Origin: Aphidius gifuensis
Lineage: Eukaryota; Arthropoda; Insecta; Hymenoptera; Braconidae
DNA length: 64,000 bases
NCBI RefSeq assembly: GCF_014905175.1
Contig: NC_057790.1
Location: 1,116,001 to 1,180,000, forward strand
Reading direction: 5' to 3'
Shown here: positions 36,472 to 48,110 of the stretch, piece after piece
Layout: every line of letters starts with the position of its first letter
Numbering within the stretch: position 1 is the stretch's first letter
Notes under the pieces: generated by a model
Databases searched by the model: none
Told to the model about the DNA's origin: nothing
The model's input: only the letters and a program-made list of their open reading frames with translations
Program-made: the position numbers and the translations under genes

Positions 36472-39400
36472 AATTTCCGGATCTATATAATTTCCAGTCG
36501 ATCGAACAGACGCGATGGGCGTTACTCGTTTTATTTTTTTTACTCTTTTTTTTTTTTTCTCGGTGCATCAAATCGTTTTATTTTACTCGAAAGAATATAT
36601 TGAGAAATGTTTTTGCGTGTATTGAATTCAAGCTGAAAAAAATTGTTTTGGTAGTTTAATAAGTTTACTTGATGCAAAACTGATTATCATCATCTGCTAT
36701 CATCTGACTGTGCCCTTTAAATATTTTCCAAAATTTAATTCATCTAGCATAAATTATATTTTTAAAATAATCGCAATTCTTTTTTACATATTTTTTTTTT
36801 GTTCATTTTGAAGGGTTAAAAAGTAATCAACAAAATATTTTTCTAAATTTAAATAAAATCTATTTTTATTAGTTATAAAAATAATGATAAAAAAATTTAA
36901 TAATCATATCTATAAATAAAAATTTATTATTAATTTTTTGTGACTTAAAAAAATCATCCAAATTAATTGATGATTAATTTTGTGATTTTAAATTCAAGTG
37001 GCTATATCAATAAGCAACCCCTTGTATTTTTATTTAATTTTTTTTCCAAACTAAATAATGATTCAACAATAATAAAAATGTAATCATATATGTATAATAT
37101 ATCTGATTGAAATGTGGGGTTGAAAAAAAAAAAGAAAAAAATTTATATATATAATTCAAGTTGAAAAGTCGACTGCCAATTGTGTGCCTATATTATTGTT
37201 ACACTGCATAATGATAATAACCTATTTGAAAGTTAGCTTGAATGTTTAGCAACGATGATTGGCCGTTGAAATATATTGCCGACGCCAATGGCACACCCTA
37301 CTTTACACACAACAATTGCACCACATCACGCCAGCCACTTTTCATTCCTTGAAAATAAAAAAAACTTTAACACTTTAGTATTTTCCATTCTAAATATAGA
37401 CACACACTTGTATACAGTTAAAGAGCTTTTTTTCTTATTCTATTTTTTCTTTCAAGTATTTTATTATTATTCACGATGTATACATATAAAAACATCTAAT
37501 AAATTTCAATCGTAATATATATTCATTTACAAAAAGTACTTGTTTCATTTTCATCTAAATCAAATGTCATTAAAATTATTTTTTTTTTATGCAAAAATAA
37601 CAATGATATTTATTTTATTGCATTCAACTTTGTATGATTATTTAAATTTAAAAAAAGAGCTTTTTATATTAAAAAATATGGAATAAATAATCTGATGAAT
37701 GAGCAAATAAATAAATCAATGAATCAACAAATAAATAAAATATAATTTCAATAAAAAAATCAACAATTGCGAACGTCGTAAAATATTTTCATGTTGACAT
37801 TTAAAGTCATGTTGACGAAATCTTTTTTATTTTATTCTTACATATATAAACAAGAATATTAAACAGTTTATCAGCTGTGTGCATAAAAATATATTTATGT
37901 GTGTATTTTATATAAAAATGTTTATTGCCATGTGGCGCCAAGCGTATCCCAATGAAGCTCAAACCCGAGAAATTATCGTTAAACCCCAGCTGTATACAGT
38001 AATTTAATATATTATTTACCATCAATTTTCTAGATGCATGTGGCATTTTTCAATAAAAATATAAACTATCATTAAATTATAAAAATCAATCATATCAAAA
38101 TTTTAAATTTTTAGTAAATTCACTTTTTTAAATTTAATTTGTTTTATAAAAAAATTATCAGGTGTAATTTTTTTTTTTTCATAACTCTTCAGTGTTATAG
38201 CAATATTTTATGACATTTTTTTTTTTCATGAAGTACCATTGTCTGTTGAATTTATAAAGCTTCACTAGTGAAGTAATGAAAGCGACATTTTTCCACTTGC
38301 ATATTGAAATAACCGAGAGAGAATAATATCCTTTTATTATTTAAGGAATAAAAAAAAAATAAAACAAAAAGAATAAAAAATTTAATGTTTATTTATTAGA
38401 AAAAATATATTAAATTCGTCTTACATTGGGTACCATTATTCTTGACAATAGCTGCTTTTTTTTTTTCATTCAATTTCGATATAATTATTTGGATTAAATT
38501 GACATTTTTTATTTGTAAAATTGATTAGTTTTATTTTTTTATTTGAGGGTAACTCAATGGAATGAGTTGATTGACATTGAATATAATATATATGTAGATA
38601 TATTTGTAAAAGACAAAGAGTTAAAATTATTCGTTCATTGGGTGATGAAATTGTAGGGTGTAAAGTTTACCAACGCAAACTCATGAAATGCTCGGATGAA
38701 TTTAACAAAAATTAAAAAGAAAAAAAAAAATCTTGAATCTCTGGGGGGTTGATTTGTTGAAAGTTGAATGTTCAAATTCATCACATCTTACTTAGACTTG
38801 TTCTTAGATCATCGATCAAATCATATCTCTATTCATTTGGCAAGACTCTCTCTCAACTCGTACACCAACAATTCCATCGATTTTTATATGATTTGATTTT
38901 CAAGAGTGATGAAACGATATGTACGTGTGTGTTTGTGTTTGTAAGTTTTCTCAAAACTTTGTAGACCAAATTTACCAAGGATTAAACTGAAAAAAATTCA
39001 TGAAAATTTTTTCCACTTTTTAAAAGACATACTTTATATTTATTATACATTTAGATGTTTTTATTTGAATAAAATTTGTATCCAGACAAAAGTCTAGACA
39101 CGTGGTGCATCGATAAAGTCACTAAATTAATTATCAAAAATATCACTTTCAAGTAATTTATTAATATTTTTAATTAATTACATAATTAAGCAGTAATTTA
39201 AAAATTTAAACTCTATAAAATCTGTAAAATTATAAAATGAAATTGACACAGTTACTGTGTAACTTTACTTGCTTTTTTCGAGTCAGTAAAAAATTAATTA
39301 AAATTTAAATAATCAATACATAATTTACAAACAAAAATAAGTTTATTATATAAAAATAAAAAACAAAAAAAAATATGGTAATATGTGGTTTTACAAATTT

Positions 39401-40799
39401 TGTTAAACAATATTGTTTTTATCTTGTTTTGAACATGAACTGAGTAACATAATGAATGCGATGGTTTTAGCAAGAGCATTGGCATTGTATAATTGTATCA
39501 GTTTCGAATTAATTTGGGTATTGAATTTACATAAATATGCGGGGTAAAATGAGGTAAATGAGGAGGATTTTATGCGGTATATAGTAGTAATGTTTCATTT
39601 ACTATCGGAAAAGCCTTGTACGTTTGAGGTTTATATGTATAGACAAAATGATATATGCATATAAAATATATATACTTGTATATGTATATTTCTAGCTGAT
39701 TTCAATACCAACCACAGCATCCATTGTTCAACACTTGTGCTTAATTAATTATCAATGAAATATTATTTTCAGATCAATATTAGTGGTTATTGCACTCGTA
39801 TACCATCATATTAAAGCCTAAGAGTTATATTTCAATTCAATAATCCACATTAACTCATAAATTAATTATAAAAAACATTCCAAAATATTTATAATTATTT
39901 TTCAAATTTTTAAAAACAAATTTTAATATTAGAAAATGTTGGAAAATTTAAATATATACTTGGAGCTTTTATTAATAAAAGCTCCATGTATATTAAACGT
40001 TTGAATTTTTTTAAGTTAATTTTCTATTAAAATTTATTGCTAAAATAATATTAATGGTTAAGTGTGATTATTATTTAACTATTATATAAATATTTGCTAA
40101 TTTAATCTTTGAAAATTACAGCTTATATTATAAACCACAAACTTAATTTATATAGGATAATGAATTGTTCATTGTAATTGTTATATAGTATAGACTATGT
40201 TCAATGTATTTAAATTGAATAAACGATACCGAATGACTATAAACTTGCTAGTCTAGACTTGAAAATTTATATTAATATACTGTTATATTTATCTATGATA
40301 CAAATATTTACTTATGTATCAATGAAAATTTAAAGATTACGCCAATTATATTTTCAACTGATATTTTTGTATTTGATGTTTCAAAATGATTTACTTGAAA
40401 AATACATATATGAAGTAAAAGAAAAAAAAGAAAATATACTATTTGTTTATGGCATTTCTAAAGATTTTGTGACTAATTTAAAAACTTTGGTTTAGAATCG
40501 GAAGTTCAATTACAACTGATAATCTTCAAATATGACATTTGTTGAAGAACTAATGAGATGGTAATACCTGATAAAACAAACGTCGTATATAAAAATAATT
40601 TCGTCATAATTTTGTATGATTAATCAATTTTATTAATATTAAAATTAATAATCACCTAAAATAATTCAATATTTATTGCATTATTTTATATTTATAATTT
40701 TTATTAGGTAATACAATATACTGTTTTTATTTTACACGAATTTGATATACATGGTATTATTCAATCACTTTTTACTTTACTTGACGAATTAGTATAAAG

Positions 40800-40920
40800 C
40801 GAGAGATACTTGAGACCGAGACCTAAAATCTTAAAATTGCGAGTAGACCGAGACGAGACCTATCGAACGACACTGATACCGACGAATCTCGTCTCGTCTC
40901 GTACCGCATGAAGCCCTAAT
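40800..40920. repeat. CGAGAC-rich patch, possible transposon terminus
   Basis: About 120 GC-rich bases contain GAGACCGAGACC and AGACCGAGACGAGACC, then TCTCGTCTCGTCTCGTACC in the opposite sense, so the two sides can fold on each other. Read on the minus strand from about 40920, the patch begins TAGGGCTTCATGCGGTACGA. That resembles the (C/T)AGGG starts of some hAT-type terminal repeats. No partner terminus or target duplication was found nearby. Probably a solo relic. Confidence 0.35.
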
Positions 40921-41803
40921 TGTGTAGTTTTAGGTACGGATCCACACTGTCGACATTGCTAGTATACAGTGTTTTAAGTGTGATGTATACTAATCATACA
41001 AAATGAACGCCCGAAACTTATTTGTTAACAAATTGAAAAAAAAAAAAATTTAAACGTAAATTCTTGAAATAGAAAAGTTGAGAAGGATTTAGGTTTTAGG
41101 GTAGCGTTGGCTATATTTTTGCTGAATTTTTTTATTCACCTTCAACACCACGATGATAAGCAAAAAAATATAAAAAATGTCATTCAAAATTCAGTGACCT
41201 CAAGAAGAAGAAAAACCACTCGATAAAATCTTGGGAATTTTTAATTAACGCGTTTATACTTTTTTGATTAATTAAATTTACACACTTATTACATGAAAAA
41301 AATTTATTTTTGCCAGGTCATACTGAATCAACAATATTTTTATTATATGTCTGATATAAATTTCATATTTTATTTGAAAAAAGAAATATGTATACATATA
41401 AAAATATAAAATACAAGTCACATGATAAATAATAAATTTTCTACACTGTCGCGATGAATTTGAGTTCGTGTCGAAATTTGATAAAACTAGTACACTGATC
41501 TTTTTTGAAAAAAAAAACAAAATCCATAAAATGGTGTGAATTTGATGAGAAACATAGAGTGTACAGTATCGAAAAAAAATAAAAAAATAAAATAGGGTTA
41601 AAAATAAAAATGGATGCTGAAGGAAAATAAAAAGTAGCCTCTTGGCCGCTACAAAACATCCGTGGTAATATAGCATCTGCTATGATGACAAGGAGAAATG
41701 GTGACCTCATAAAATATTTTCTTTATACTTCAGTCAGTATATATATGTACATATAATTCTTGAACTGGTACACACACTAGAAGACCCAACTTTTATATAC
41801 TTT

Positions 41804-42605
41804 TATATTATGTGCTGAAATAATATAGTAAACTCAGAAACTCACAATAATATTTTTTCTTTTTTCAAAATACGTGACATAAAATGTCATTATATGCCTT
41901 CAAAATTTTTAATAATTTTCTTTTTTTTTTTTTTTATATATATAAATTCAACTTGCTAAAATGCTAATATATTTAGTTAGTGCCTGTTGTAATCAAGACA
42001 TCTTGTGGTCGAGTGGGAAAATCAATAGACAGTGGGATCCACTTATGCATGTTTAAGGATCGAATCCAAAGTTAAGCGGCCGAATATAACTTTACAATCT
42101 CTACAAGTTATATTTGATGTTATTACCTGTCAACTAATTGTGAATTTTCTCATAGTCTGAAATGAAATAATATGTTGTCTCCAGCATTCGAGGTGACCAC
42201 CTTCCAGCATAGAATGATTGAAATCACCTCAATTCTTCTAAGCCAGAAGGTGTTTGTCTCGAATGCTGAATTCATTTTTGTTTTTTTATTTAAATTTTCA
42301 AAACCATTTTTTTTTTTATTTTTAATGAAAGGGTTGTAAAGTATTCTCCAAACGTGTTTAAAAAAATCCAACATAGTAACAATCATACATAACAATACAA
42401 TGACTATTATCAAATGTCTCAAAAATTATGATAAATAAATAAATAAATAAATAAATATTGCATTCAACAATTTATTTATCTTTTTTAAATTTATTTGGAT
42501 CAATTCAAAATTAATTAATCATCGTATTTTAATGACTCAATGTTATTATCATTTCAAATTTAATTTTTTTAATATTTACCTTTCAAATATTCTATAAAAT
42601 TTTTA
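41804..42605 (+). repeat. Tandem unit copy 1 with tRNA-like head and conserved hairpin
   Basis: Begins ATTATGTGCTGAAATAATAT, then CTCAGAAACTCACAATAATA, and passes a T-run and ATATATTTAGTTAGTGCCTG. The tRNA-like box A TGGTCGAGTGGG follows at about 42006-42017, and box B GGATCGAATCC at 42058-42068. A variable segment (about 42021-42181) leads to the conserved core (42182-42268), in which CAGCATTCGAG pairs with CTCGAATGCTG. The 3' part carries an expanded AAAT microsatellite (42431-42457) and ends in CTTTCAAATATTCTATAAAA. A tRNA-derived SINE-like unit; not a functional tRNA gene. Confidence 0.75.
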
Positions 42606-43399
42606 TTAATTTTCTTTTTTTTTTTTTTCTATATATAAATTTGAATTGCTAATATATTTAGTTAGTGCTTGTTGCTGTCAAGACATGTTATGGTCGAGTG
42701 GGAAAACGCACTCTCCTACCAATGTCGAGATTGTTGGGTCGAACCCAATAACAACTATCAATATATAGGGTGGCCAACAATACAATAATTTATTTACATA
42801 TTAGCTTTCTCGAGGAGAATTGTAATTGAAATCACGATGTCTTCAGCATTTGAGGTGTCCACCTTCCAGCATAGAATGATCGAAATCACCTCAATTCTTC
42901 GAAACCAGAAGGTGTTTGTCTCAAATGCTGAATTCATTTTTGTTTTTTTATTTAAATTTTCAAAACCATTCTTTTTTTAATTTCAATGAAAGTGTTGTGA
43001 AGTATTCTCCAAACGTGTTTAGAAAAATCCAACATAGTAACAATCATACATAACAATACAATGGATATTGTCAAATATCTCAAAAATTATAATAAGTAAA
43101 TAAATATTGCATTCAACAATTTATTTATCTTTTTTAAATTTATTGGGATTAATTAAAAATTAATTAATCATCGTATTTTAATGACTCAATGTTATTATCA
43201 TTTCAAATTTAATTTTTTTAATATTTACCTTTCAAATATTCTATAAAATTTTTATTTTAAATAAATTTTTAATTTGTTTATATATTTACTTCCCGAGTGG
43301 ATATTTTTATTGTCCAATATTTTCTACCAAATTTTTTTTTTTCCTCAATATCGTGACCAGGATATTTAGTCATGTAATTTTTTAATTTTAAAAATAATT
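42606..43399 (+). repeat. Tandem unit copy 2 with tRNA-like head and conserved hairpin
   Basis: Lacks the 5' CTCAGAAACTC portion of copies 1 and 3 and joins directly at the T-run. Box A TGGTCGAGTGGG is at 42691-42702 and box B GGGTCGAACCC at 42736-42746, the most canonical of the three. The core lies at 42844-42931, with stem CAGCATTTGAG / CTCAAATGCTG. After the core, identity with copy 1 is high to CTATAAAATTTTTATT, then a further segment shared with copy 3 (ATTGTCCAATATTTTCTACC, ATATCGTGACCAGGATATTT). No run of four T lies between box A and the end of the core hairpin, so a Pol III transcript could run to the T-run at about 42937. Confidence 0.75.
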
Positions 43400-44290
43400 T
43401 ATGTACTGAAATAATATAGTACACTCAGAAACTCACAATAATATTTTTTTCTTTTTTCAAAATACGTGACATAAAATGTCATTAGATGCCTTCAAAATTT
43501 TTATTAATTATTTTCTTTTTTTTTTCTATATATAATCTCAACTTTCTAATATATTTAGTTAGTGCCTGTTGTTATCAAGACATCTTGTGGTCGAGTGGGA
43601 AAACACACTGATAGGAACTTTTATAATCTGGCTTGTTTAGTGTTCGATTCTTAAGAGAAACAACCAATGTAACATTATAAGGTATCGTGGGTTACTCTCA
43701 ACGACTAATAATTTTATATAGGTTACCTAGTATGTTGTTGGTCTTCAGCATTTGAGGTGACTACCTTCCAGCATAGAATGATTGAAATCACCTCAATTCT
43801 TCTAAGCCAGAATGTGTTTGTCTCAAATGCTGGATTCATTTTGGCTTTTATATTTAAACTATTTTTTTTTAATTTCAATGACAGGGTTGTTAAGTATTTT
43901 CCAAACGTGTTAAAAAAAATTCAACATAATAACAATCATAGATAACAATACAATGACTATTGTCAAATGTCTCAAAAATTACAATAAATAAATAAATATT
44001 GCATTCAACAATTTATTTATCTTTTCAAAATTTATTTTGATAAATTTACACTTAATTAATCATCGAATTGTGGTGACTGTGTTTTTATTATTTCAAATTT
44101 AATTTTTTTAATATTTACCTTTCAAATATTCTATAAAATTTTCAATATTAATAAATTTTTAATTTTTTTATATATTTACTTCCCTAGTGGATATTTTTAT
44201 TGTCCAATATTTTCTACTAAATTTTTTTTTTCCTCAATATCGTGACCAGGATATTTAGTCATGTAATTTTTTAATTTTAAAAACAATTTT
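43400..44290 (+). repeat. Tandem unit copy 3 with tRNA-like head and conserved hairpin
   Basis: The longest copy (about 890 bp), with both the 5' portion (ATGTACTGAAATAATATAGT) and the full 3' portion. Box A TGGTCGAGTGGG is at 43588-43599 and a degenerate box B TGTTCGATTCT at 43641-43651. The variable segment (about 43604-43745) contains CTTTTA, which could stop Pol III early. The core starts at 43746, with stem CAGCATTTGAG / CTCAAATGCTG. A 62-codon frame here (43757-43945) merely translates the repeat. It ends near AAAAACAATTTTTATTTATA. Confidence 0.75.
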
Positions 44291-46970
44291 TATTTATATT
44301 TTACTCGAATGAAATAAATAAAAAAATTTATTCTTCTCTCCAACGGTTTAGTAAAATGCACATATTACAATTTTTACATCTGCTTCACAAATGCAATAAA
44401 GTTTTTATTCTACATGTTTTATTTTTTTTTATTATATATATATGTCAACAGTGCTTTTTTGCTTTTCCAAAAAATTCATTTATACCAGAACATGGTCAGG
44501 CATAAAGTCGACAAAGCGATACCAACGACATGCACTGTACCAAAGGCTAACACGTCATGCTCATTTTCATCTTATAGTTTACACAATCGTTGTACGTGCT
44601 GACATAAATTCTACATATAATAACATGCTTCGTAATAATTCAAAGACTACGTCAAAATTTATTTCCGTCATTATTTTTCATATACAAATAATGGTTCATC
44701 ATTTTTATTTTACGTTTGATCAATGTTAAAATATTTTATCTTTCGTCAAACAAACCAGCACTGATATTCATAAAAATAAAAAATAAATTTTCTCTTGTAT
44801 ATATATATTTGCATAGAAACTTTATTTAACAAAGATTTTTTTTTCAAAATTGAATTTAACCTTTCTCTCTTTTTTTTAATCGTTTCTTTTGAACTCAAAC
44901 TATTTTTTTTTTCTTTTTTAATTTACAAAAGCAACCACCTAATTTTTTAACAAAAAAAAAATGAAAAAAAAGGAGAATTGTATTTCACATCGTGTGTAGA
45001 AAGCTCAAGCTCTTTGTAGGCCACACATGTATGAAAATCAGCATAAAAGTTTAGGCACTTACTGTGTAATGGCAGCCGCTTTTCATTTGGAAGTATTTTT
45101 TCTGACTTTTTAATGACGTTGTTAATATGAAAAAAAGGAAAAAAAAAATGAAATAATGATAAGTTGGCTACATAGACCACAGCAATATAAATTTCAAATA
45201 AAAGTATGAAAATTATTAGCCTCAATTCGTCACCATGAACGAGGATTTTCGTCATTCTTATCGTACATTGTCATCTATATTACAGTAAAATGAAAGATAA
45301 ATGTGAAAGGAAGGTTGAATTAATTTCATTCAGGAAGTGAGCTTGAAATGAGCAGAGGTAAAATTTGACTTAACTTTAGTATGAAAAAGTGCTTCATTAT
45401 CACAGTAAATAGCTTGTCTATAGCTTTCATCTTGACATACACATATACATATAACAAAATGACAAAATTTTAACAACTTTATTGTCATTGTCAAGTCAAA
45501 TAATTGACATCAAAAGTTACCTATTACATACAATCTATATATCAAATTTATTTACCACATTTGTGAATCTACTTGTTCGAATAACCATGTATATATAATG
45601 TAATTAAGTTGATAGATAATTAATTTAATTATAATAATTTTATTCAAGCTTATACAAGAGATCTTGTAAGTTCACTTCGTTATGCCAAGTCTTCAAACTC
45701 CATTGACCCTATTATCTTGTCCATTTTATTTTTTTTTCTTCTTGACTCAGTTTTGTTTTGTTTTAAAATTTATAATTCTAAATTACTATATTAATATAAT
45801 TATCGTATCAAAGATAAATGAGTAAAATTTTTTCAATAATTTTTATTCTTTTAAAACAATTAATAAATATTATATTTACAAAATTTTTTTGAGATAATTT
45901 TTTCAAGTAGAAAATATTTAAATTGAAGTTTGAAAATTTTAAATATATATTAAATCTTCAACTTTAATTTTTTCTTTATTATTTGACTGAAGAAAATAAA
46001 AAAATCATTATGTGCTTTTTACAGTTTAAACAGAACCATTTGGCTTTTTACATTCACGTTTTTTTATATTTACACCACCAGTATCCATACAGCGAGTAAA
46101 ATATTAAAAATAAAAAAAAATAAACTATCGAATTAATTAAAAGTATATTAAATAAACTAATGGATATCCTTGGTGTATATTATTCAACCAAAATTACATG
46201 ACCAAAGTTCCCTAAATTAAAAAACAAAAAAAAATGTACGCTGCAATAATTTAAACATTGAAAATTTTCCACTGATAAATATGGAGCAATCCAATTAGCC
46301 ATCAAAACCACACAATAAACAAAATAAATAAATAAAAGCTTATGAAAAATAAAGATACATAATATAATATGAAAAACAAAAACTTTTAGTTGAAAAATTT
46401 ATTTATTATTTATATTTTGTAGCTTTATACATCAACTAAAGAAAAACAGTATATATTTCAACTTGAAAAAATAATAAAATTACCCTAAAGAAATTTTTAA
46501 TGACTTTGATTCTACCATTGGTTTATTCAAGCAACTTAATTTCACTTTTTATTTTTTAAATATAATAAACAATTTTAATTGCACAGTAAGATAAAAGAAA
46601 ATAAATCTTACTTTAAAGCTTTTTTGAACTTTGTTTTATATAATTTAATTTTTTCAAAATTAATCTTCATTTGTCATATTAAAATTCAATCTTTTTTATC
46701 TTTTAATAATTTTCAAATTCAAGTACATATGTTTTTATTTAAATCAACTTTGAATTTAAAACAATTTCATCTTATTTTTCTTTTAATTTTCATTGTTGGT
46801 CTACAGAGCTTTTATAACTGTCGACCACATTTTTGCTAAATTCTAAAACCTTGTGTGTTGGACGTTTTTAGGTTATCGAATTGAATTTGAAAATAAAAAA
46901 AAATAAATAAAATGACTACAGATGGGTCACGAGGGATATAAGCGACTTTTTAAAAGTACTTTGCTTTCCA

Positions 46971-46972
46971 GG
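46971..46972 (+). promoter_or_regulatory. Candidate recursive splice site (ratchet point) in dpr intron 2
   Basis: TACTTTGCTTTCCAG|GTAAAGCG joins a good acceptor directly to a good donor, the signature of zero-length-exon recursive splicing in very long insect introns. It splits intron 2 into about 15.1 and 14.5 kb, almost exactly in half. It lies in a non-repetitive, less AT-rich island (about 46910-47040), unlike the surrounding filler. Use in splicing is inferred. Confidence 0.45.
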
Positions 46973-47849
46973 TAAAGCGAAGAACCGTGTCAAGTATATC
47001 CAGTTGCTGTCCCACTGATAATCCAAATTGATTAGGACATTTACAATAAAAAAAATAAAAATATTTCAACTCTATAATGTTGTTTTAATGTCATATGGTT
47101 CATCAATTTACTTTGGCAATTTTCAATTTAATTATCTCGTTAATTTTATTATTTCTTTTATGAAAAAAAAATCCAAGGACATATGAGAATACTTGTATCA
47201 ATGTGAAATCGATTGTTATGTGTAAAAAAAAAAGAAAAAAAACAGAAGGGAATAGATAAAACACCTGGTAGTTTTCACACGACAAAATCATGATCCTTTA
47301 ATTTTCCATTGCTTGCAGAAAAGTAGAAATACATGTATATAAAAAAGAAATATATATAAAAAATAAAAAAAGGAAGTAGTTTGTAATACAAGATCGAGAT
47401 AACAATGTTCATCGAGATATGTCTTATGGGGATGACCTCCCCAGGGCCAATAAAAGTCGTATGAGTGTTTTATTGCTGTCGAAGGAATTTGTTTTTCTCT
47501 CTGGTTTTACGATTCTACAGTCTGACGCTTGCTATCTCTCCTTCATGAAGAAAATAAATATAAAATAAAATTCATGCATTCTTTGGATACTGAGACAACA
47601 CATCTACAAGTTTTCATCGTTTTCTAATCTTTGAGTTATAAATTCTATGAAATTTTATTTATAAATGTTTGCAATTTTTTTCAAAGGATAAAAATAGATA
47701 GAAATTTTAATAATTTATTCATGGAAAAAAATAAATTATATTTAATAATGATGTAAAATATTTAAATAGTCAAGAATTTATCAGATGAATATGAAAAAAC
47801 TACTTGAAAAAAAATGCAAGGATTTTATATAGTTTATTTTTTTCATGAA

Positions 47850-48110
47850 AATATGAGGGAATGGTTGGAGAACATTTTCAATGTATTATTATTACGTCGA
47901 CAAGTCAAGAGAACTTGGAAGAAGCTTGAGTATTTGTTTGAAAAGGGAAAAAAATATATAAAGATTAAAATGCTTCAAGGTAAAATGAAACAATGAAAAG
48001 AATAAAAGTTTTGAAATTATTAATTATATTAGTAAGCTATGCTTTAATCATAGTTAATCAAATTATAATTTTCATATTTATTTATCTACGTTGTTTTTAG
48101 TTTATAATCA
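47850..48110. repeat. Dispersed repeat, copy A
   Basis: Contains AATGTATTATTATTACGTCG followed by ACAAGTC, matched with few changes near 51931-51965. Both copies are followed by an ATTTATTTAT...GTTTTTAG / TTATTTTTAG then TTTATA segment. The 60-codon frame at 47814-47996 lies over this repeat and is not taken as a gene. Confidence 0.45.

Noticed and set aside
40701..40710. Fused TTATTAG|GTAATA as a further recursive splice site
   Set aside because: Lies in plain AT-rich filler where this string is expected by chance; no CAG and no compositional island.
42150..42422. 90-codon minus-strand frame
   Set aside because: It lies within copy 1 of the tandem repeat. The matching region in copies 2 and 3 does not keep the frame.
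42005..42746. Functional tRNA genes at the box A / box B words
   Set aside because: No acceptor-stem pairing or plausible anticodon arm could be made around them. They look like tRNA-derived promoter heads.
47814..47996. 60-codon basic ORF starting MQGFYIVYF
   Set aside because: It overlaps a dispersed repeat also seen near 51.93 kb and has no domain; Lys/Arg content fits AT-rich purine sequence.
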